This document shows, one piece after another, positions 48,005-58,195 of a stretch of 64,000 nucleotides of DNA. Below the pieces are notes generated by a model. The model was not told the DNA's origin. It saw only the letters and a program-made list of their open reading frames with translations, and ran no database searches. The DNA lies in NCBI GenBank assembly GCA_033439255.1, contig CM065878.1, positions 1,612,001 to 1,676,000 on the forward strand, given 5' to 3'. A program made the position numbers and the translations under genes. Each line of letters begins with the position of its first letter. The stretch's first letter is position 1. The stretch is from Hericium rajendrae (taxonomy: Eukaryota > Basidiomycota > Agaricomycetes > Russulales > Hericiaceae).

Positions 48005-49990
48005 CTAGCTCAAGATCTCCTCCACCGCTACATCCAACCTGGCATATGTGGCCGACGAACCGTCATATGGGAAAGGAAAATGCCCGTAGTCCTGCGAGGA
48101 CATCGGGGAACCGGGATGTTGCAGCCAATGCGGGAGCTCGAAGTCGCGAACTTGCTCCAACTCCTGCGGTATCCTCACCCCAAAGGCGTCCAAAGGCCGC
48201 CGCCTGTTGCCTCGCCGTCCCCCAGAGGCGGACGCTTCTCGGTAGGCGCAAATGACGAGCTGGCAGGGCTGGCGGCGGCTACTGCGGGAGTGCGTGGTCG
48301 TACTTGGGGATTGAAGTTCATCGTGGCCCTCCTCGTCCGTGGTGCCGACAGAACTAACTCTGCGGCGTCGCTTGCGGGGCCGAGCTTCGGTCGAGCTCAC
48401 CGACACGGCCCCAGCTGGAAGAAAGTTCCGTTCGACGCCCGTGGCCGGCCTCCTTGCGTGGTGGACCGGGTGCCGATATCGAGGTTCCGTAGACGGCGCC
48501 GTACCTCGACGCGACAGGTTCCTCGTCGATCCACGCGTCGGGTGTAGATGGCAGCGATTTGCGCGCGACACCTTCCCCTTCATATTTTCGGCGAAATTGG
48601 CTTGGGCGGGGCAGATGCAGCACTGCGCCCCATACCTGCCGGCCAACGGATGCGAAGCTTGAGTTTCTCCTGCGGCGGGGCGGGCTTGACCTCCGGCTCG
48701 CTCTCCTCGTCCAGTTGGTCGACCTCCTCCTCCTCTTCCTCGCTCTCAGCTTCCTCCTGGACGCCCTTTCCCCTGGCTTTAAGAGATGGGCCGGCAGCTT
48801 CCACTGATGTAGTTTCGCTTGGCTGCCGCCCGTTCTTCTCGATCGTACGTCCGTGATCCGGGTTGAGCAATGTGCGGTAGCGCGCCTCAAGAGTTTGAGC
48901 GCACTCCAGCATGAGATCCTTCCTCCGCTCCGCCTCTCGTGCAGTAGAGTCCGAGGAAATGGACACAGGTTTCTCGTAGGACGTAGACTCGGGCGCCAGA
49001 TCAGGAATCGAAAGGAAGCCAGAGGCGTCCATGGCGCGCAGCTGGTCAATGCGCTCCTTGAGCTTGTAGTGCTCGTGCTTGAGTTTCTCCTTCTCCCGCA
49101 GCCGTTGCCGCTTCTCGAACGTTTCGTATTTCCTATGCCGCTTTTCGTATGCCGCGTCCGACGTGTCCGCGCTCTCCTGCACGACACATTATTACATCAG
49201 TCATGAACGTAGAACCACGGAAGAGGCAACGCACCTCTTCAACATGCCCTCGTGGCCGGAAGCGCCCTCCAACGGTAGCATGCTCGGGAAGTGTGGTGAA
49301 CTCCGGCGTCTGGATTATAAGCTGCTCTCTGTACGCCTTGAGCACCTCGGGCTTATCAAAATAGCGGTCGTAGGCCGACGCATTGAGCTGAAACTCAAAT
49401 GACGTGCCCGAAGACGACGAAGAGATGAGCTCCGACTTCGTGGTGAGCAGGAGCCGCGTGTTTGCCGGAATCAAGGGCTCGTTCTCGTCTGCGTACGATA
49501 CATATGTCATTTTGGTAGATTCAAGTGGGACAGGAAACCACGCACGTTTGCGCTTCAACATGTCCAGGATCATGACGTCCGCGTCGCAGCTGCCAACGCC
49601 CGGACCCCCTCGCCGCGACCGCGAGGGAGAATGCGCTTCTGGCGTGTCTGCGCGCTGGTGGTCGGCGTCTGCGCAGGCGTTGGCGTGGACGGGCCTGCCA
49701 CCGGTGTCGCCGGGATCGAGCCCTTGAAGACACCCTCTCCTGTACCGTGGAGACGAACGTCGAAGAGGTGATCATAGTGAGCCTATGAGCACGAGGGGCG
49801 GGGCGCTGATGAGCAGCCTGTCGCGATGTCCGCGAGCCAGCAGAACTTCTTGCCAACCGTCGGGATTGCCAAATTCGGAAGGCGGCGGGTGATTCGGCGT
49901 CGGGACCGAGGTGCTGGTCGCTGTTCAACGTGTATACGCGCGTTCCAAGCCGTTTGCAGATGTCGTTTGGACGATCAGAGGGAAAGAAGA
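48005..49990 (-). CDS. Unrecognised nuclear-type coiled-coil protein
   Basis: Several segments are clearly coding. Near the 5' end lie NDICKRLGTRVYTLNSDQHL and VAGPSTPTPAQTPTTSAQ. Next is a conserved-looking block (MILDMLKRKRAWFPVPLEST, YVSYADENEPLIPANTRLLL, SGTSFEFQLNASAYDRYFDK, LKAYREQLIIQTPEFTTLPE). A strongly charged coiled coil follows (KRHRKYETFEKRQRLREKEK), then an acidic run and a KLKLRIRWPAG element. The C-terminal part is basic and Ser-rich (STEARPRKRRRRVSS) and ends RRPLDAFGVRIPQELEQVRD, LPHWLQHPG. Exons near both ends change phase in ways no splice site explains, so start and some junctions are uncertain. A chromatin-complex subunit is a guess from composition only. Confidence 0.55.
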
Positions 49991-50224
49991 CTTGTTGGAT
50001 CCGGACGCTAGAAGTGTATTGTATATGTTGACTTAACGCCTGAGAAGCCCATCAATGGCACGGTGTGGTTCACGTGTTTGAACAGATGTTGGTTCATCAC
50101 TCGTTGTTTTCACCTTTAGAGACAATAAAACAGATAGGAACTCGAAACAAAATCGACAAGACCAGCGCAGAACTGAGCAAAAATACAGGATATATGTATG
50201 TATTTAAATTTGCAATGGCAGCCA

Positions 50225-52138
50225 TCAACTATGCTCGCCATTCTGGCCATTTCCACTGGAATAATTCCACTGCCCTGGCCATCCATCGGTAGCTCCGTGG
50301 CTTCCATACTCGCCCGTGTTGGCACCGAACTGTGAATACTGCTGGTGCTGCATGAACCCATATTGAACCCGAGTTGCGAAGCAAATCGCGGATTGATGTG
50401 AGGCTGGACAAATGACTGAGGCTGAGGTGCCCCAAACATATATGGCTGCTGTGCCTGGGGCTGATACGCTCCGTAGGACCACTGCGAATTCGATGGAGAC
50501 TCTGTCGGTACTGGCGAAGCTGGGTAGGAAGACCCAGGAGGGTATTGGCCGGTCGCACGCGCGATGGCCAAAGAAGTTGGCGACAATGGGCGAGGAACAT
50601 GGGAGGTCGGTTCGGGCACTGGTGGCTGGCTTCCACGGCCATCAGACCATGCATGGTCTCCGCCGCGTCCCCGACCGCGGCCTCGTCCACGCCCACGCCC
50701 ACGTTCGCCATGATCGCGACCCCCGCGCGTCGCTCCTCGGGCAGGCCTCATGCCCCGACCTCTACCTCTGCCCCGACTGGACTCATCGGGGTGAGGCCCA
50801 TACGAGGCACCTCCTGCATCGTTTCTCGGTTCTGAGATCGAGGCAGTGTTACCCTTCCCATGCATAGGGGAGTCCATGTTATACTCGTCGGAGTATGGAT
50901 CATCATACGGCTTCGGCGCAGGTCGCGAGGGACCTGCGCCAAGGTCGTCATATGGGCCGTGAGCATCGTACGGATTGCCACCATAGAAAGCGTCCGCAAC
51001 GATGTCTTGGTCGTGTGTCTGCGAAGGAGTTGGCGTAGCGTGCCTTGATGAGGCAGCTACAGATGGCTCCCTAGATCCTTGCCGCCTGCAAAGGGTATTA
51101 GCCAAGGGCGGGATTATAATAGTACGAAGATTTACCTCTGCCGAATCCTGGCCTTGTGTGCCGCTTCTTGCTCATCGTCGGAGAATTCCAGCTCATATTC
51201 TGCCGGTTCCTCATCGTTGACGTTACTCGCGTCACTTCCTCGTTGGCGTTTCAATTCGCTCAGGAAAACGAAGTTGCTTCGCTGAGGGACATGGAACACC
51301 TCCCGAGCGACTTTCACCTTTTCGGGATCCACGGGGTATTCGTTGGTGAACTTGACTTGATACAGCGGCTGATATGTTGGTCCAAATGTCTCGTACACCT
51401 ACACCTATGTATGAGCATGCAGCAATCGCACAGACAGCCAGGACTCACATAGCCTAACACCTGCCTATCCTCAAATACAAGCAGCGTCTCGGAGTCCAAC
51501 GCTTTCTCCGAGGCTCGGTTTTGAAACTGCGACGCGCCGCCTTTTACGATGACAACTTTGTCGACGATACTCATGATTTCTCCGACTTTTTCAAGCCGTT
51601 CCTCTGGACCGACTTCTGAGATTTGGGGGACAAGTATGCTGACTTCAGCAACCTCGTTCTTCGTGCGGAGAGCTGTGTTTGAGGAGGGCTCTCCGTCTTC
51701 ATCGTCGTCCTCGTCGGCCTTCGGAGCCTTTTGATCTCGAGCAGCTGGTACTCCTTTTTGACTGGCATTATCAATGTCTGACTCCGAGTCGGACGAAGAC
51801 TCAGAGGAGGAATCAGAGAGCCCCGTACTGTGGAAAATTCGTAAGTTTATTCCAACTGTGGAACATAGCACGTACTCTTTTGATGGAGAAGATATTTCTG
51901 CCTCTTCTTCCTTCTCTGCAGCTAAGACCTCTGCTTCTACCTCATCCTCACTGTTTGCTCCGTCGTCGGAACTGGCGATGTCATCCTCTGCCGCCTTCGC
52001 CGCAGGTAACGGTACGCGCTGAGATTGTTCAATGCGCCCGACTAGATCCTGGATAAGCAACAGATCCTGAGGTATGAGCGCTGGAACTTTGAAAGCCGGT
52101 GCGTCCATGGGAGCGAGAGGAGAGTTGGTCTGAGGCAC
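50225..52138 (-). CDS. NAF1: H/ACA snoRNP assembly factor NAF1
   Basis: Needed to load Cbf5-containing H/ACA snoRNPs in the nucleus. MPQTNSPLAPMDAPAFKVPA begins the protein (an in-frame Met at 52108 is an alternative start). Acidic blocks are followed by the Gar1/Naf1 domain: VGPEERLEKVGEIMSIVDKV, VIVKGGASQFQNRASEKALD, LLVFEDRQVLGYVYETFGP and QPLYQVKFTNEYPVDPEKVK. After it come VFHVPQRSNFVFLSELKRQR, a Tyr/Pro/Asp-rich region, an RGG-type array (RGRGRGRGRGRGRGG) and a Gln/Tyr/Asn-rich tail ending NYSSGNGQNGEHS. A base appears to be missing at about 50368, which switches the frame into this tail. Divergent from EF-Ts with about 150 bases between starts. Confidence 0.9.
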
Positions 52139-52286
52139 CTTCCAAAAAGTCTAGCATTCTCCTAATTAGGCGCCTACCCATCAAATCACGTTTACGCGAG
52201 ATGCGTCGCCCAAAATTTCGCGTCGCGCGTCTCATGCAGTGCAGCTTGCCAGCACGCACCAGCCGACAGCTCAACGCAGTTCATCG

Positions 52287-53338
52287 ATGTTCAGAACAGC
52301 CCGGGCAGCCCTGCCCTCCTCCGCCTCTACTCCACCGCACCTCCACAAAAGCCATCGTTGGAGCTCGTCGCCGAGCTCCGGAAACAGACCGACGTGTCCA
52401 TCTCCAAGGCCCGCGAAGCACTCTCTGCGACCAACAACGACCTCATCGCCGCGCTCATGTGGCTGCAGAGGGACTTCGCCGCCTCCAGCGCGAAGAAGGC
52501 CGCGAAGGTGGCGGGGCGCACGGCGGACGAGGGCCTCGTCGGGATCTCGATCCTCGCGAATGGGGCGGCGGATGCGCGGGGGTACGGCCGCGGGTGCCTG
52601 CGCGCCGCGATGATCGAGCTCAACTGCGAGACGGACTTCGTCGCGCGGAACGACCTCTTTGGGAAGCTCGCTTGGGACATCGCGCACACGGCCGCGTTCA
52701 TTTCAGAGCCGAAGAAAAATAGCCCGACGTTCGTGGGCGATGTGTCCTTGCGCAAGCTCAATAACGCGCCGCTTCTCTCTGAGGACGAGCTCGGTGCTGC
52801 TGCAGGGACCACCGTGGCAGACGCCATCCGCGGGTCCATTGCGAAGCTCGGGGAGAAGATATCCCTCAAGCGGGCGATCGCGGTCTGCGGACCAGCCCTG
52901 CCTCCCTCGGAGGATACGCTGGGTCTCCGCATAGCAGCGTACGCACACGGAGACGTTGGTGTGCCATTGCAGGGGCGCATAGGATCTCTCGCCGTAATCG
53001 CACTCAAGTCGCCCTCGTCTGTCCTCTCTGGAGGGGACGTCGCGTTCGCCAGCGACCTCGAGAAGCTGCAACGATCGATCGGCAGGCAGATCGCCGGGTT
53101 CGAGACGCGCGCTATCAGATCCGCCGAGGGCATGAAGGATGAGACTGCGTTGTACGACCAGCCCTTCACGATGTACCCCGGGAGTGGGCCGGATGAGTCG
53201 GTGCGGGCGGTGCTTGACCGATGGGCGCGGGAGAAAGGTCTGGTCGAGGGCGGGAAGGAGCAGGGTGGTTTGCAGGTGCTGGAGGTGGCTAAGTGGACTG
53301 TCGCTGAAAAGGGTGGTGCTCCTTCATGGATCCGCTGA
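52287..53338 (+). CDS. TSF1: Mitochondrial translation elongation factor Ts
   Basis: Nucleotide-exchange factor for mitochondrial EF-Tu. MFRTARAALP starts a short presequence that continues LLRLYSTAPPQKPSLELVAE; the two parts are in different phases and one base is probably missing in a C-run at about 52315. The UBA-like domain reads LRKQTDVSISKAREALSATN, DLIAALMWLQRDFAASSAKK and AKVAGRTADEGLVGI. The core signature is AMIELNCETDFVARND, with FGKLAWDIAHTAAF, KLGEKISLKRAIAV, and the end VLEVAKWTVAEKGGAPSWIR. Beyond the presequence there are no introns, unusual for this window. Length (about 350 residues) fits the family. Confidence 0.93.
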
Positions 53339-53663
53339 GCGGAGATATCCTAATCATCTCGAGCTCGATGTTACTGCATCATGACTATCTCATCTCATTT
53401 CATGAAAGATGCGTGGGGCTCAGCCCTATACTAAGAGAAATGGTAAGGGAAACGATGTGAATGTGGGCTGTAATGATACAAATGCGCAAGGTATAGCTTG
53501 TAAGACAACATAGAATGATACAATGGAGGCACTAGAGATGAACAGCGATAGGTGCTATAGATGACAAGGTGCATTGCAAAAGAAAGAGTGACTTGTATTG
53601 GATATCTTGTTGATTCAATTTGTTCATCTGCGCCAGCGTAAAGATGTCAACGATGTCCACATA
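53339..53663. other. Spacer between EF-Ts and the small secreted protein gene (convergent 3' ends)
   Basis: AT-richer sequence with no recognised gene. It should contain both polyadenylation regions. Confidence 0.45.
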
Positions 53664-54098
53664 CTAGTAGTAAGAACTAACGTACAACATCTTTCGTTTA
53701 AAGACCGGCTGCCTCCGCACCAGGAAGAGATCCCGTACTGGGAACGGACTCCAGTGCGATCCGGTGAGGAAGGATCCAGTGCTGGAAAGGGACCCTGTGC
53801 CAGGAAGGCCCTCCGCCTCGAGCAGCTGCGCGATGGGCAGAATCGTGTCTGGATGCGACAGCTGACCGGGGTTGAAGGTGCCAGATCCCGCCGGTGCAAC
53901 GGCTCAACTCTTTTGAAGAATCCGGCTCTGCTGAAGAAGGCGTGTCAGGTTCGATTCGGAGATGGTTGGAATTGATGAACGGTGGAGACTTTACCTGTGT
54001 GGTCCGGGATGACGAGAGCTCACGTTGCGCACGCCGATAGTCAGAGCATGGGCGGATGCTGCAAGCGTGAATGCAAGGACGATGGCGCGGCAGTACAT
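53664..54098 (-). CDS. Small putative secreted protein
   Basis: Start at 54098 gives a signal peptide, MYCRAIVLAFTLAASAHALT, followed by IGVRNV and a splice donor. Downstream, SSAEPDSSKELSRCTGG and SGTFNPGQLSHPDTILPIAQ, LLEAEGLPGTGSLSSTGSFL look like coding sequence in two phases, with a possible missing base at about 53890. The second part has GS/TGS-type short repeats. No known family. The secreted start is convincing; the exact exon structure and the C-terminus are not. Confidence 0.5.
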
Positions 54099-54438
54099 GG
54101 TTAAATTTCGATGTTGATGGGATGATGTTGCTGGAAAGTCGTACGGTAGGTCTTGATAGTAGTTGGAAGAGCTAAGAGGAAGATACCGAAGCAATCGCAA
54201 AGGCAAACCACGACGCGTTGATTGCACGTGGACCAAACAAGAGATCTCGTGATGAAGGCTACATATTATATTGAGAAACCACAGGAAAGCAGCAGAGCAA
54301 GCGAGAACAACAATGCGCAAGGAACTTGTAATTCAGGTAAATGGATTTGGCATGCCTGTACGTGTGAGTGTACCACGATTCTAATTGTCTAACCTATTGA
54401 CTGTAACAGGTGGATTGAAATTTGGCACAGCTGAACTG
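54099..54438. other. Spacer between the small secreted protein and the ceramidase 3' end
   Basis: Promoter of the secreted protein gene, read on the minus strand. No other gene was recognised. Confidence 0.45.
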
Positions 54439-55665
54439 CTAGATTCGTTTACCCACATCGAGACATTCGACGAAGGGCAGTCCGAACCAATATTCTATGG
54501 AATACTTGCTATGATCATCTTTGATGCATAATGTTCTGGATGAAAGGTCGGACACCGAAGTTGCATGAATATTTGAATCCAGGACTTACAGATCTGGATA
54601 AAGGTTAGCACAAAGCAATACAGACGATTAGGGAAACATACAGCTTGACCCGATCAACATGTAATACGTGCCGAGGGCCTTCACATCACCAAATTAGTTC
54701 TGATTATCCAGCATTAACAGCGTCGTGACCATACCGTCAGAACATGCCACCAGGAGTGACCTGAGGAGCTTCATTAGAAAGCCATTGACACAAAGGTTGC
54801 GGAGACGTACCCTCCAATAGAAATGCGATCGGCCATCCGATGGTTTGCTTCCAGCCAGTGAGCGTGGTGCAGAAGATATTGTCAAGATTCCAGACAAAGA
54901 ACCCAAATGCAAACATCGCAACTCCAGATCCGAATAGTACGGTGAACGTATTCTTCTTTTTGTCGGGTATTCGTTGCGATGCATCAGAATATTTGACGAG
55001 GTATGTGATCCTAAAGGCGATACAGAACATAAGGGATGCAAACACGACTTGATGGTAGACAGGATTCCGGTAAAAGATACTGGGATCTCCTGAGTGCTGC
55101 TCTGTGTAGATGTAAATATTAGAGGGACGTACTAGCTGAGCGTAAAAAGGACGTCGAATGATAATGCACTCCATAATAAAGCCCGTATTCTTGTATCGTG
55201 GTGTTTGAAGCCCGGCTTGACGTCGTAGAGGACGGCATTGCAATAGGTAACGACGTAGATCATTGGGAGCTCATCGGCTAGTTGCGCTTCATAGAGTAAA
55301 GTTGCGTGGAACACGAAGCTGCCTATTCCTACAAGTGCGAAGCCCTGCCAGGTTCAGCCCATCGAGAGAATATGTCGGCAGAACTGCTGAAGATCAGAGC
55401 AAACGACGAACAGTAAATCCAACGACATATCGCATAGGCAGCGACTTCTTCAAGACGGAGAGCGTCCCGTAGAGTGCAAGACCGACCGTGATGACGTTGG
55501 AAAACGAATTTGCAAGCTCTGCGATGTAGTGCGAGAACTGATAATTGTCCTGTAATTCGAACATCAACACGAGGTCTTGTGTATTCAGCCCGCCGAGCTC
55601 ACCTCACACCAATCCAAGGTTGCGGTGACAGGGCCCCACATCCCATGATAAGGAACGCCGTCCAT
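54439..55665 (-). CDS. YPC1: Alkaline ceramidase (Ypc1/Ydc1-like)
   Basis: Multi-span ER/Golgi enzyme that hydrolyses (dihydro)ceramide. Start at 55665, [20 protein letters not shown], then ED and [59 protein letters not shown] with the conserved His and Asp, [18 protein letters not shown], later [31 protein letters not shown] and the metal-site segment GHSWWHVLT. The end reads [29 protein letters not shown] and VGKRI. Seven or more introns are required and those checked join in frame. Product: sphingoid base plus fatty acid. Membrane topology follows the family. Confidence 0.9.
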
Positions 55666-56118
55666 GGATGCGCTATGTACGCGAAAATAACGTTGGTTCC
55701 AGAGCGTAGACAAGATACCAATCAACGAGCGGTATGACCTCAAGGAGTTCGAGAAGACAAGCAAGAATCCCTTAACACTGAGAACACTTAGCTAGGAGAG
55801 ACGAGGTGTTCTTCAGTGAGATGTTCTTCCGGGTCAACTGTCAGGCAATGGGTGAAGAAAGAGCAAAGCGACTCCGATGTTGACGAGAGGTCTCGGAGGA
55901 GCGCGGAGTGCGACAGGAGTGCGTAATCTCCAAGTTGTCATTCCTTGCATACCTGCTTCCGAAATCGGGGATCGAGATACCCCTTGTGTAGATTCAATCA
56001 GAACGGATCGAGAGGGATGCCGCAGCATCCACAACATTGGAAGTCCATCTCAAGAGGCACCTCACGATCTACAGTAAGAAAACTGCTGATTATTATTCCC
56101 AGAAAGGGATTAGGCAAT
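55666..56118. other. Spacer between ceramidase and tRNA-Cys
   Basis: About 450 bases. Ceramidase promoter and the upstream flank of the tRNA. No other gene was recognised. Confidence 0.45.
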
Positions 56119-56204
56119 GACTCCTTAGCTCAGTGGTTAGAGCATGCGATTGCAGTTGATTGCAAATCATCGCAGGGTCTCGTGTTCAAATCACGGAGGG
56201 GTCT
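56119..56204 (+). tRNA. tRNA-Cys (anticodon GCA) with a 13-base intron
   Basis: The acceptor stem GACTCCT pairs with AGGGGTC (one G-U). D-arm GCTC/GAGC, anticodon stem TGCGA/TCGCA, T-arm TCGTG/CACGG with loop TTCAAAT. Between the two halves of the anticodon stem there are 20 bases rather than 7, so an intron of 13 bases lies just 3' of the anticodon. The loop becomes TTGCA plus two bases, anticodon GCA. The unpaired base after the acceptor stem is T, the discriminator typical of tRNA-Cys. A TTTTT terminator follows at 56206-56210. Promoter boxes A (TTAGCTCAGTGG) and B (GTGTTCAAATC) are internal. Confidence 0.93.
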
Positions 56205-56341
56205 GTTTTTGCTGACTTCCTCTACACGTCATCCGTAAGCAATTCAAGTCTGACGCGCCGTCTCTGCAGGATTGTCGCCGCTCACTCCCGACCATAGCAG
56301 CCCACAATCTTTGCCTCTCTTTTCTACCACATTTCCTGCAG

Positions 56342-58079
56342 ATGAGCATGCGCAATGCTTCGTCTCCCGTAGTCCGTCGGGCCTTGCGTGGCAGCCAGCT
56401 CCGCCGTGCTTCCACTGCTCCTTCAAATCCGCCCGTACAGATCACGACTTTGCCGAATAAGATTAGAGTCGCCACAGAGTCAACTCCAGGTCATTTTTCG
56501 TCTGTCGGATTGTATGTCGATGCAGGTTCGCGGTATGAAGGTCCTTCGACCTCTGGCGTTAGCCATTTCTTGGATAGGATGGCATTCAAGGTGCGTCATG
56601 ACATTCGATACACACGACCGTTCATCATTGAAACGCTGAAATCAGAGCACGAAAACTATGTCCGACGAAGAAATGTCTACAGCAATCAATGCTCTTGGCG
56701 GACAGATAATGTGCTCGTCTTCACGGGAGACGATCATGTACCAGTCGTCTCACTTCCACCAGGCGACGCCTCTCTCGCTATCCCTCATCTCGGACACCAT
56801 TCTGAACCCTTCTTTTCATCCGGAAGAGCTGGAAGCGCAGAGGGATGCTGCCCGGTATGAGATTCGCGAGATAAGTGCAAAGCCCGAGATGATTCTCCCT
56901 GAAATTCTGCACATGGTCGCATACAACGGAAAAGGCCTCGGCAACCCTCTTCTTTGCCCCGAGGATCGAATAGACGCCATCGACGCGCCGCTCATGCGCA
57001 AGTTCATCAAGGACTGGTACCGGCCGGAGAGGATGGTCGTCGCGGGCGCTGGAATGCATCATGAAGAGCTGGTCGAGCTGGTGGATAAGTACTTCTCGTC
57101 GTTGAAGTACGCTCCTGTGGAGGCGCCAACACCTTCTACCGCCCGACCACCCACGTCTGGGCAGCAAGTTCCGCCTCATCTGCTTCCTTCGTCGTCTCCC
57201 TCGCTCGTCAAGTCATTGACACGAGCTGCTTCATCGTACCTTTACCCCCCTTCTACCCGGGGATCTCTAGCAACTGGATCAGCCTCTCCCTACACGGGAG
57301 GCCACCGCTTCATATCAGATCCCCAGTCCGAATTCAATCATATATATGTCGCGTTTGAGGGCGTCGGCATTCATGATCCTGACATCTACGATTTGGCCAC
57401 CATGCAAGTTCTCCTGGGAGGCGGCGGTAGCTTTTCAGCAGGTAATTACTTTGCGAGCCCGACATATCTTCTGATTGACTGACGTCCCTGCCCTCCAGGT
57501 GGACCCGGAAAGGGCATGTACTCGCGCCTATACACCCACATCCTGAACCACCACCCACAAGTCGACCATTGCGCTTCATTCCACCACATCTACACCGACT
57601 CGTCCCTCTTCGGACTGTTCGCGTCGTTCGTGCCTGCGCCATCGCGCAGCCGGGGCAACAGCCCAGCACAGATCATGCCGCATCTCGTGCACCAGCTCAG
57701 CCTCCTCCTATACCAGCGCGTGCCCGAAGCCGAGCTCGACAGGGCCAAGAACCAGCTCAAGTCGAGCCTGATGATGGCGCTCGAAAGCCGGGCCGTCGAG
57801 GTTGAGGATCTCGGTCGCCAGGTACGAGTCTCACCATGCATCAACTGTTTGACCTGTCACTTATAGCTGGGTTCGTAGCTCCTGGTGCACAACCGCAAAA
57901 TCCCCGTCTCTGAAATGTGCGATAAAATTGATGAGGTCACGCCCGAGTCCATTCAGCGCGTCGCAAACCGCGTCTTTGGGCGCCAGTCTGGTAACAAGCC
58001 CACCGTTGTCACTATGGGCCACGAAGATGTCGGCGACTGGAAGAGCACCATGAAGAAGTACGACGTTGGGTCTGCTTGA
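56342..58079 (+). CDS. MAS2: Mitochondrial processing peptidase alpha subunit
   Basis: Substrate-recognition subunit of MPP, which removes mitochondrial presequences in the matrix. Start MSMRNASSPVVRRALRGSQL is a presequence. Then ITTLPNKIRVATESTPGHFS, SVGLYVDAGSRYEG, GVSHFLDRMAFK, MSTAINALGGQIMCSSSRET, LISDTILNPSFHPEELEAQR and FIKDWYRPERMVVAGAGMHH. The flexible loop GGGGSFSAGGPGKGM, characteristic of the alpha subunit, is preserved. The end reads ESIQRVANRVFG and TMKKYDVGSA. The zinc-site HxxEH of the beta subunit is absent, as expected. Introns are few and join in frame; a Pro/Ser/Thr insertion lies at about residues 190-240. Confidence 0.95.
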
Positions 58080-58195
58080 GACAGTGCATAAGTTGTATCG
58101 TATCTAATCATTTAATCATACATCCCCCGCCGCTTGCAAGTACACTTGTCCGCTATATGTCGTTACATGCAAGCTAGTCACGGTGCATGATGGTG

